Assembly: GCA_913054415.1 (NCBI GenBank) | Contig: CAJXII010000026.1 | Location: forward strand, 1-13,127 | Length of the DNA stretch: 13,127 nt | Reading direction: 5' to 3' | DNA from: an uncultured Arcobacter sp. | GTDB lineage: Bacteria; Campylobacterota; Campylobacteria; Campylobacterales; Arcobacteraceae | Shown: positions 7,015 through 13,127 of the stretch, in pieces | How the letters are laid out: every line of letters starts with the position of its first letter | How positions within the stretch are numbered: the first letter of the stretch is position 1 | Notes under the pieces: generated by a model | The model's input: the letters and a program-made list of their open reading frames with translations, nothing else | The model's database searches: none | Told to the model about the DNA's origin: nothing | Made by a program: the position numbers and the translations under genes

Positions 7015-7905
7015 TTACTTAACAATATCGTATTGAGATAATATCTTTTCTATCTTTTTCATATTCTCCACAGATGGTGGAACTAATGGCAATCTATACT
7101 CTAAAGTATCTATCAAACCTGCAATATACATAGCTGCTTTAATAGGTATAGGATTACTTTCACAAAATAAAACTTTATTTATAGGATATAGTTTATCGTT
7201 TAACTCTTTTGCACCAGCAAAATCACCAGCTAAAGCTTTTGATACTAACTGACTTTTCATATTAGGTAAAATATTTGCTGTTACAGATGTGATACCTGCT
7301 CCACCATTTGCTAAGATTGGATAATCAATAGCATCATCTCCACTTAGCACTTTAATATCTGCTCTTTTTGATAATAACTCTACAGTTCTTTCTATACTTC
7401 CTGTTGCCTCTTTTATACCATAGATATTTGCACACTCATCAAAAAGTCTTATTACTGTATCTGGTAATATATCAACCCCTGTCCTACCTGGCACATTATA
7501 AAGCATAAATCCCAAATCAGGCACTGCATTTGCTATTGTTTTATAGTGTTGATAAAGTCCCTCTTGTGATGGTTTATTGTAGTATGGACTTACAGAAAAT
7601 ATAGCATCTACTCCACATTTTTGAGCATGTAAAGCGATATCAACCGCTTCTGCTGTAGCATTGCTTCCTGCTCCTGCTAACACTTTTGTATCTGTATTTT
7701 TACAAGTTTGCACTGCGATTTCTATACATCTTTTATGCTCATCATGTGTTAATGTAGCACTTTCGCCTGTTGTCCCAACAGGACATATTGCATCTATACC
7801 ATTATCGATTTGTCTTTGTATCAATTTTGCATAAGTTTGCTCATCCAATTTACCATCTTTAAATGGTGTAATTATTGCCGTTGTTGAACCTGTTACTATT
7901 GTCAT
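7015..7905 (-). CDS. dapA: 4-hydroxy-tetrahydrodipicolinate synthase
   Basis: Condenses pyruvate with aspartate semialdehyde, the first committed step to meso-diaminopimelate (peptidoglycan) and lysine, in the cytoplasm. At 296 aa it is full length for this TIM-barrel family. Visible residues: GTTGE at 44-48 with the proton-relay T45/T46, YYNKPSQEG at 108-116 with Y109, LYNVPGRTG at 135-143 with the catalytic Y136 and R141, and GIKEATGS with Schiff-base lysine K165. LSGDD at 187-191 is also typical. The ATG follows AGGAT with 5-nt spacing, and a TATAAT lies upstream, so dapA probably has its own promoter. The DapA specificity (rather than NanA or KDG aldolase) is well supported by the GTTGE and YNVPGRTG motifs. 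Confidence 0.97.
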   Translation of the reverse strand: MTIVTGSTTAIITPFKDGKLDEQTYAKLIQRQIDNGIDAICPVGTTGESATLTHDEHKRCIEIAVQTCKNTDTKVLAGAGSNATAEAVDIALHAQKCGVDAIFSVSPYYNKPSQEGLYQHYKTIANAVPDLGFMLYNVPGRTGVDILPDTVIRLFDECANIYGIKEATGSIERTVELLSKRADIKVLSGDDAIDYPILANGGAGITSVTANILPNMKSQLVSKALAGDFAGAKELNDKLYPINKVLFCESNPIPIKAAMYIAGLIDTLEYRLPLVPPSVENMKKIEKILSQYDIVK

Positions 7906-7929
7906 TTGTTATCCTATAAAATTTTGCTT

Positions 7930-7935
7930 ATTATA
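7930..7935 (-). promoter_or_regulatory. Probable -10 box of a dapA promoter
   Basis: On the minus strand the yggS-dapA gap reads TTTTGGTATAATAAGC, with a perfect TATAAT. A start near 7923 would give a leader of under 20 nt carrying the AGGAT ribosome site (7911-7915). No -35 is evident, as is usual in this phylum. The 42-bp gap is the largest in the minus-strand gene chain, which fits a new transcription start. Confidence 0.6.
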
Positions 7936-7947
7936 CCAAAATGTAGA

Positions 7948-8622
7948 TTAGTTTTTAAATAATTTGCTACCTATTCTTACCATATTAGCACCATTTGAAA
8001 TAGCTAATTCAAAATCACCACTCATACCCATAGAACAAATAGTAGCACCTTTTAAACTAGAAAAAATATCTTTAGCTATCTGAAAACTTTGCACAACTTG
8101 CTTAGTATCATCACTATTTGCCCCTATTGTCATAATCCCTTTTAGATTGATATTGCTACACTCTTTTAAGATTTGCTCATATATTTTAACTGCATCTTTT
8201 GGATCTACTCCAGATTTGCTTTGTTCGTATGAACTATTGATTTGAAGTAAAAAATTCATCTTTTTATTTTTGGCTTTTAGTTTTTTATCAAATTCTAAAG
8301 CTAACTCAAAACTATCTAAAGAGTGAATAAGCACAGGGTTTAAATCGATTATATTGTTGATTTTATTTTTCTGAATTGTTCCAATTAGATGCCACGAGAT
8401 TGGTAAATCATCTAACTCTTGCATCTTTTGTTTTAAATCTTGAACTTTATTTTCACCAAATGCTCTTTGTCCAGCACTATATAGTGTTCTTATATCATCT
8501 GAAGTTGAATATTTGCTTACTGCTACTAATTGAACTATATGATGATCATCTAAATCAAGTCTTGCTTTTTCTATTTTTGATATAACTTCATCTAAGTTTT
8601 TTATCGCTATATTTTTATCCAT
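7948..8622 (-). CDS. yggS: YggS/PLPBP-family pyridoxal phosphate homeostasis protein
   Basis: Single-domain PLP-binding protein (fold type III, alanine-racemase-like barrel) that carries or buffers PLP and has no firmly established catalytic reaction. The product is 224 aa, the usual length. PLP lysine K37 lies in VAVSKYS, followed by the FGENKVQDL segment, WHLIGTIQKNK, IHSLDSFELA, INSSYEQSKSGVDP, and the phosphate-binding C-terminal parts SMGMSGDFELAI and VRIGSKLF. It lies 10 nt after rseP, and its SD overlaps the rseP stop codon, so translation is probably coupled. Its neighbours are envelope genes rather than other PLP genes, although PLP-dependent metY is encoded elsewhere in the window. 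Confidence 0.94.
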   Translation of the reverse strand: MDKNIAIKNLDEVISKIEKARLDLDDHHIVQLVAVSKYSTSDDIRTLYSAGQRAFGENKVQDLKQKMQELDDLPISWHLIGTIQKNKINNIIDLNPVLIHSLDSFELALEFDKKLKAKNKKMNFLLQINSSYEQSKSGVDPKDAVKIYEQILKECSNINLKGIMTIGANSDDTKQVVQSFQIAKDIFSSLKGATICSMGMSGDFELAISNGANMVRIGSKLFKN

Positions 8623-8627
8623 ATTTT

Positions 8628-8635
8628 ACCTCTTA
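8628..8635 (-). promoter_or_regulatory. Shine-Dalgarno of yggS overlapping the rseP stop
   Basis: Minus-strand TAAGAGGT contains the rseP TAA stop and the AAGAGG ribosome site that serves the yggS ATG 5-6 nt further on. This points to coupled termination and reinitiation. Confidence 0.6.
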
Positions 8636-9682
8636 AAAAAATCTATTAATATCGTTGTAAAGCCCAAATACCATAAGTGAAACAAGTATTACCCAACCTA
8701 TAATAGTAAGTTGAATTAAAACCTTTGTATTTGGCTTTCTTTTAAATATCAACTCATAAAGATTGAACATAATATGCCCACCATCAAGTGCTGGTATTGG
8801 TAGAAGATTTAGCACTCCTAGATTTACTGAAATAAGTGCCATAATACTTAAAAGTGCAACTATTCCATTTTCACTAGCATCACCTATTACTTTACCAATA
8901 GTGATCACTCCACCTATTTGATTTGTAGGGATAATCCCCTCTATCATTTTTTGTATCCCTAAAAAAATCATCTTACTTGACTCATAAGTTTTATCTAAAG
9001 CAAAAAATATTCCATCTATAATACCATATTTAACAATTACTATTTTTCTTTGTGGTGCAATACCTACCATTTTTTTATATATAGTTTCCCCAAACATATT
9101 TTTACTTTTGTGTATCTTAGGAGTTACTTGAATTTGATGGATACCATCTTTTCGTTTGACATAAAATCTTATAATTGTTTCAGATTTTTGTATCACATTG
9201 CTTATTTGTGACCAAGTTTTTATATCTGTATTGTTGATTTTGACAATAGTATCTCCAACTTTTAAACCTGAAGTTTTAGCAGGTAGATCATCTATTGTCT
9301 CTCCTATAGTAGGAGAGATAGCATTTACACCTAAAAGTGCTATTATAAAAAATAAAAAAGTAGCCAATATAAAGTTGGCAAATGGTCCAGCAAAAAGTAT
9401 CGCTATTCTTTGAATTGGCGATAAAACTTGATAACTATCTTTATCTGTATTTACAAGATTTGGATTAAGATCCTCTTGCCCTTTCATTTTTACATATCCA
9501 CCCAAAGGGATTAATGATATGCTCCAATTTGTCCCTTTATAATATTTAGTAAATATCTTTTTACCAAATCCTATAGAGAAATCATAAACTTTAACACCAA
9601 ATAATCTAGCTATGCTAAAATGCCCCAATTCGTGTATAAAAACCAATATACTAAGAACTATTAAAAATGTGATTGTATTCAT
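8633..9682 (-). CDS. rseP: RseP-type site-2 intramembrane metalloprotease
   Basis: Inner-membrane zinc protease that cuts transmembrane segments of anti-sigma factors or leftover signal peptides; its substrate here is unknown. I use the ATG at 9682 (349 aa), which forms a TGATG stop-start junction with pgsA; the in-frame TTG one codon earlier is less likely. Zinc motif HELGH lies at 17-21 in the first membrane helix, GPFANF at 99-104, one PDZ domain at about 120-190 (LKVGDTIVKINN), and NLLPIPALDGGH at 292-303 with zinc ligand D300. The C-terminus ends in another membrane helix. A single PDZ, against two in E. coli RseP, is common outside Gammaproteobacteria. The position after pgsA suits membrane biogenesis. 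Confidence 0.94.
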   Translation of the reverse strand: MNTITFLIVLSILVFIHELGHFSIARLFGVKVYDFSIGFGKKIFTKYYKGTNWSISLIPLGGYVKMKGQEDLNPNLVNTDKDSYQVLSPIQRIAILFAGPFANFILATFLFFIIALLGVNAISPTIGETIDDLPAKTSGLKVGDTIVKINNTDIKTWSQISNVIQKSETIIRFYVKRKDGIHQIQVTPKIHKSKNMFGETIYKKMVGIAPQRKIVIVKYGIIDGIFFALDKTYESSKMIFLGIQKMIEGIIPTNQIGGVITIGKVIGDASENGIVALLSIMALISVNLGVLNLLPIPALDGGHIMFNLYELIFKRKPNTKVLIQLTIIGWVILVSLMVFGLYNDINRFF

Positions 9683-10239
9683 CAATTAGCACTACTACTT
9701 GTAAAATAATCTCTTATATACTCATATCCTGAATATAGAGTTAAAAATACTGCAAACCAAAGTATTTCAGTTCCAAAAGGCCAATTCATAAGTAAAAACC
9801 CAATAGCAAACATCTGCACAACTGTCTTAATTTTACCAGCCATAGTAGATGCTACATCTTTTCCCTCTGTAACTGCAACTACCCGTAATCCTGTGATAAA
9901 AAATTCTCTACTTAAAATCAAAAAAATAGCAAAAGCACTAGCACGATCTAATACCATAAGTCCTAAAAAACCAGCAAGCATCAACATCTTATCTGCAAGT
10001 GGATCCAAAATACCACCTAGTTTTGTTTTTTGATCCCAACTTCTAGCTATATAACCATCAAAAAAATCTGTAACACTTGCTATTACAAAAATCAAAGCTG
10101 CAGTATAATCCAACCAACTAGGGTCAATATTATTAAAAATAGAGTTATCTCTATCAACCATAAACCACAACATCAAAGGAGCTAGTAATATCCTAAAAGT
10201 TGCTAAAATATTTGGTAAATTTAAGTTAGTATTTTTCAT
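9682..10239 (-). CDS. pgsA: CDP-diacylglycerol-glycerol-3-phosphate 3-phosphatidyltransferase
   Basis: Integral membrane CDP-alcohol phosphatidyltransferase that makes phosphatidylglycerophosphate, the precursor of phosphatidylglycerol and cardiolipin. It is 185 aa, normal for PgsA. The signature D-G-x2-A-R-x8-G-x3-D-x3-D is exact: D61, G62, A65, R66, G75, D79, D83. N-terminal LPNILATFRILLAP (8-21) is the typical first helix of PgsA, and hydrophobic helices follow. The product falls in the PgsA rather than the PssA group by this N-terminus and length. The gene starts 3 nt after the SDR stop and shares one base with rseP (TGATG), so it is embedded in an operon. Confidence 0.94.
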   Translation of the reverse strand: MKNTNLNLPNILATFRILLAPLMLWFMVDRDNSIFNNIDPSWLDYTAALIFVIASVTDFFDGYIARSWDQKTKLGGILDPLADKMLMLAGFLGLMVLDRASAFAIFLILSREFFITGLRVVAVTEGKDVASTMAGKIKTVVQMFAIGFLLMNWPFGTEILWFAVFLTLYSGYEYIRDYFTSSSAN

Positions 10240-10242
10240 ATA

Positions 10243-11004
10243 TTATTTTTTGAAAGTTGTTCCACCATCAACTATAAGAGTAGATCCTGTTATCCAACTA
10301 GCATCATTGCTACATAAAAAATAACAAGCATTTGCTAAATCTTCTGGTTGCCCCATTCTATTTAGTGGAGATAATTCAGCAGTTTTTGCCACAACCTCTT
10401 CATAATTTGTAAATGCTCTTAATGCATCTGTTTCGATTGGACCACCTGAAACTGCATTTACTCTAATACCTTGCTCACCTAACTCTGTAGCCGCATATCT
10501 AACCATAGCTTCTACTGCTGCTTTATTTGTCCCATGTCCAGCATAGTTCTCGATATATACAAGATTTCCTGTTGAACTAAGTGATACTATAGCACCACCA
10601 TTTTTCATCCTTTTTGCAGCTTGTTGAGCACCTGTTACAAAAGCATCTACTGTTGCAGTATAGATATTATTTAAACCTTTTGGTTTTAATTTCATAAATT
10701 TATTATAGCCACCTATTACTGCTCTTCCATATATCATAGCATTTGATATAAAATAATCTATATTATCAAAATCTTGATCGATTTGTGCAAACAACTCTTT
10801 TGCTGTTTCAGGCTCAAGTATATTATAAGCATAACATCTAGCTTTGATACCAAACTTAGCTTCCAAATCAGCTACAATCTCTTTAGCTACCTCTTCATTT
10901 GAGTTATATGTAAATGCTACATTTATACCATTTGATGCAAATTTATATGCACAAGCTTTCCCTATCCCTTTTGTTCCACCTGTAATAACTAAAGTTTTTG
11001 TCAT
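10243..11004 (-). CDS. fabL: FabL-like enoyl-[ACP] reductase (short-chain dehydrogenase family)
   Basis: NAD(P)H-dependent SDR of 253 aa, likely reducing enoyl-ACP in the last step of the fatty-acid elongation cycle. The Rossmann motif TGGTKGIG lies at 8-15 and ISNA at 86-89. The active site is ENYAGHGTNK with Y154 and K161, a Y-x6-K spacing as in enoyl reductases, not the Y-x3-K of classical SDRs. The downstream RVNAVSGGPIETDALRAF (181-198) and the IVDGG near the C-terminus resemble Bacillus FabL strongly as I remember it. Older annotations of such genes in Helicobacter call them 7-alpha-hydroxysteroid dehydrogenase, which the Y-x6-K spacing argues against. AGGAG six bases before the ATG is a strong SD. 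Its location before pgsA fits lipid synthesis. FabL substrate is inferred; a separate fabI may exist elsewhere. Confidence 0.8.
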   Translation of the reverse strand: MTKTLVITGGTKGIGKACAYKFASNGINVAFTYNSNEEVAKEIVADLEAKFGIKARCYAYNILEPETAKELFAQIDQDFDNIDYFISNAMIYGRAVIGGYNKFMKLKPKGLNNIYTATVDAFVTGAQQAAKRMKNGGAIVSLSSTGNLVYIENYAGHGTNKAAVEAMVRYAATELGEQGIRVNAVSGGPIETDALRAFTNYEEVVAKTAELSPLNRMGQPEDLANACYFLCSNDASWITGSTLIVDGGTTFKK

Positions 11005-11032
11005 TATATACTCCTAATATTTTTTATTTTTC

Positions 11033-11815
11033 TTATTTTGCAATAATTATTGCATTTGTTAGATGATTTTCTTTTTTGAAATCTTCAACTTCATCTCTAC
11101 TTCTAAATCCACTTATCCATACTCGGTTGATTCTCTTACCGTTTTGATATGTTTGTTTAATAATAGCTTTATAATCTTGATCCAAAATCAAATCAAATTT
11201 TCTTTTGATAGTTTTAGCACCTTTTAATTTTGAAAATGCTCCAACTTGCAAATAAAAATCTTTAATTGAGGCAACTTCTCTTCTTTCACGAACAGTTTTT
11301 GCTATTTTTGCATTAAACCCCAAAATCACAAGTTGAACATTTGCTGTTCCTTTTTTTACCATATCTATTTTATGAGCAGCTTTATTTGAAAGATCTATAA
11401 TTCTTCCCTCTACAAAAGGACCTCTATCATTTATCCTTACTATTGTGCTTTTTTTATTATCAAGATTTACCACTTTTACCATAGTATTCATAGGTAAAGT
11501 TTTAGAAGCTGCTGTCATAGCATACATATTGTATATCTCACCATTGCTAGTTTTTTTAGCATGAAAATTTGGACCATACCAAGATGCAATTCCTCTAAAA
11601 GTATCTCCAACTTTTGCATAAGTTGGTGTATATCTTTTGCCATGAACGATATATGATCTCATAGTAGCTCGTTGCATAGCTTTACTGTTTTTGATTTTTT
11701 GAGGTGGTATATATCTATAAGAGTGGTAAGAGCTATTGTTGTATCTTCTAGCACACCCATCAAATAAGCTTATAGTAAAAATCAATAACAAAAACTTAGT
11801 TATATTTGATGACAA
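11033..11815 (-). CDS. rlpA: RlpA-like septal ring lytic transglycosylase lipoprotein with SPOR domain
   Basis: Outer-membrane-type lipoprotein, 260 aa, probably cutting glycan strands at the septum. It has a hydrophobic signal (7-18) ending in FDGC with lipid-modified C21 expected; Asp at -2 is unusual for a lipobox. The double-psi beta-barrel spans about 73-167, with IASWYG at 76-81, H85 in FHAKKTSNGE, and INDRGPF at 128-134 with D130; these correspond to the His and Asp needed in Pseudomonas RlpA. The SPOR domain spans about 186-260 (FYLQVGAFS to the C-terminus) and binds denuded septal glycans in the family. The start is TTG at 11815 inside mltD (20-nt overlap), supported by AGGAGA five bases upstream and by the signal peptide. 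It is co-transcribed with mltD, another transglycosylase. Confidence 0.9.
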   Translation of the reverse strand: MSSNITKFLLLIFTISLFDGCARRYNNSSYHSYRYIPPQKIKNSKAMQRATMRSYIVHGKRYTPTYAKVGDTFRGIASWYGPNFHAKKTSNGEIYNMYAMTAASKTLPMNTMVKVVNLDNKKSTIVRINDRGPFVEGRIIDLSNKAAHKIDMVKKGTANVQLVILGFNAKIAKTVRERREVASIKDFYLQVGAFSKLKGAKTIKRKFDLILDQDYKAIIKQTYQNGKRINRVWISGFRSRDEVEDFKKENHLTNAIIIAK

Positions 11816-13127
11816 GTTTATCTCCTATATGTATCATACTTGTAGTTAGATGATTATCAACCATAAGTTTTTTCAAACTTATTTTATATCGTTTAGCAAT
11901 CTTTAGTAGATTATCCCCACTTTTTACAAAATAGATTTTGTCTCTTTTGATTGTAGCTGGATCTACAGGTATTAAAAGTTTTTGATTGATACTTATAATA
12001 TTTGTGTGAAGTTTATTGAATTTTTTTATAAGTTTATATTTTATCTTATATTTTTTTGCTATTTTTGCAAGTGTATCACCTTGTGCTACTGTATATACTT
12101 CAAATTTAGTAGGTTTTAGATTTTTTATATTCTCTTTAAATCTAGCAAGAGTAGTATATGGTATATAAATATCATACTTTTTATCCTCTGGAGGCACTAT
12201 ATTTTGTATGATTTGAGGATTTAATGCTTCTAATCTTTTAGCAGATACTCCTATTACTTCAGCAATATTTCTTAAAGCAACTCCACCAGATACTTGAACA
12301 GTTGCTATAGGATTTGCAATACCTCGATTTAAAAGATGATAGTTATCATCAGATATTAAAAAATCGCTATTATTCATCATAGCTAAACTTATTATTTTTC
12401 TTATATAATCTCTACTTTCGTTGGGGATATATTGTCTTTTGATAGTTTTTTGCTCTATTAGAAGCTGAGCTATATCGGGTTTGTATTTCCATTTTTTAAC
12501 TATTTTATATACTTTGTATAATTGATTAAATTTGATTGTTTTATGTTGATATCCTCTTATAATTCTTCGGTAATTACTAATAGTTTTATCACCTCTACAA
12601 CCATTATGATCATCACAATACATATCTAAAGTTGCTCTAGTGATACCCTCTATAATCCTACCCTCTCCACAATTATAAGCAATAGCTGCTATATACCATT
12701 TACCAAACATATCATGTAGATGATTAAGATATTTTGCTGCTGCTTGTGTTGATTTGATGATATCCATTCGCTCATCTATGTAGTCATTTTTTTCTAATCC
12801 AAATATTTTTCCTGTTTTTGGCATAAACTGCCATAATCCCATAGCCTTTTTATGAGATTTTGCATCTAGTTTAAAATTTGATTCTGCCATAACCAAATAT
12901 AAAAAAGCAGATGGGACATTATTGTCTCTTAAAATATTTTTTATTTGTGGCACAAAAAGATCAGCATCATTTAGTTTTGTAGTGTAATCTTTTTGATTTT
13001 TGTAAAGATAATGTTTATATATTTTTTGAAGTTTATAATCTGTAATATATGCTGAGTCAATATTAAGTTCTTGCAAAACTTTTATATCACTATCTATAAA
13101 TGCCGTACTTACTAACATACCACTTAA
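11796..13127 (-). CDS. mltD: MltD-like membrane-bound lytic murein transglycosylase with LysM repeats, 5' partial
   Basis: Periplasmic enzyme that cleaves the MurNAc-GlcNAc bond of peptidoglycan. The frame is open to the window edge (Leu-Ser-Gly before the ATG at 13118). The stretch LSGMLVSTAF looks like the end of a signal peptide, so the true start is probably outside; numbering here is from that ATG. The SLT domain covers about 65-160, with catalytic E79 in MAESNF, GLWQFMP at 94-100 and AAIAYNCGEGRI at 143-154. Two clear LysM glycan-binding repeats lie near 341-384 and 396-438 (VAQGDTLAKIAKKYKI and VKSGDNLLKIAKRYKI), and a degenerate third near 276-320. A Cys-containing insertion (C168 to C174) follows the SLT domain. 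The 3' end overlaps rlpA by 20 nt. Confidence 0.92.
   Translation of the reverse strand, partial: LSGMLVSTAFIDSDIKVLQELNIDSAYITDYKLQKIYKHYLYKNQKDYTTKLNDADLFVPQIKNILRDNNVPSAFLYLVMAESNFKLDAKSHKKAMGLWQFMPKTGKIFGLEKNDYIDERMDIIKSTQAAAKYLNHLHDMFGKWYIAAIAYNCGEGRIIEGITRATLDMYCDDHNGCRGDKTISNYRRIIRGYQHKTIKFNQLYKVYKIVKKWKYKPDIAQLLIEQKTIKRQYIPNESRDYIRKIISLAMMNNSDFLISDDNYHLLNRGIANPIATVQVSGGVALRNIAEVIGVSAKRLEALNPQIIQNIVPPEDKKYDIYIPYTTLARFKENIKNLKPTKFEVYTVAQGDTLAKIAKKYKIKYKLIKKFNKLHTNIISINQKLLIPVDPATIKRDKIYFVKSGDNLLKIAKRYKISLKKLMVDNHLTTSMIHIGDKLVIKYN
11821..11826 (-). promoter_or_regulatory. Shine-Dalgarno that supports the TTG start of rlpA
   Basis: Minus-strand AGGAGA lies 5 nt before the TTG at 11815, inside the last codons of mltD. 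No in-frame ATG occurs before residue 47, which lies past the lipobox, so this site decides the start. Confidence 0.8.

Noticed and set aside
9683..9685. TTG as start of rseP
   Set aside because: The adjacent ATG forms a TGATG junction with the pgsA stop, the usual coupling arrangement, so the TTG is unnecessary.
13116..13118. ATG at 13118 as the true mltD start
   Set aside because: The frame stays open to the window edge, and residues around it look like the end of a signal peptide whose basic N-terminus is missing.

Overview
The window looks like core chromosome of a low-GC member of the Campylobacterota (Epsilonproteobacteria). I would lean to the Arcobacter/Sulfurimonas side, but genus is inference only. 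Reasons: very AT-rich sequence with compact, often overlapping genes; promoters with TAAAAT/TATAAT-type -10 boxes and no clear -35; and a cluster (MltD, RlpA, FabL-like SDR, PgsA, RseP, YggS, DapA) in which the SDR, PgsA and DapA grouping resembles an arrangement I recall from Helicobacter. I see no mobile element, phage gene, CRISPR array, tRNA or rRNA.

Layout, plus strand (1-4372). The window opens inside trkH, a K+ uptake membrane subunit cut at its 5' end. Next is rpsO (S15) with its own probable promoter, a strong Shine-Dalgarno and a good intrinsic terminator. A second promoter then drives a tight metY-metX-xseB operon. MetX acylates homoserine and MetY uses the product to fix sulfide into homocysteine, so the pair is the direct-sulfhydrylation branch of methionine synthesis. 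xseB, the small subunit of exonuclease VII, overlaps the end of metX.

Layout, minus strand (13127-4362). Nine genes run the same way with gaps of at most 42 bp and several overlaps: mltD (5' end outside the window), rlpA, fabL-like, pgsA, rseP, yggS, dapA, an unrecognised 120-codon gene, and a RecD2-type helicase gene. Together they serve the envelope: glycan cleavage at the cell wall (MltD, RlpA), fatty-acid and phosphatidylglycerol synthesis (FabL-like, PgsA), intramembrane proteolysis (RseP), PLP homeostasis (YggS) and the diaminopimelate/lysine pathway (DapA). A clear TATAAT before dapA suggests the chain is split into at least two transcription units. The plus and minus blocks converge with an 11-bp overlap of xseB and recD stop regions.

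No gene set here amounts to a new system. The points most worth checking are a terminator-like inverted repeat inside the first codons of the gene after dapA, a possible SD-sequestering hairpin in the rpsO leader, the Y-x6-K enoyl reductase, and the TTG start of rlpA inside mltD.
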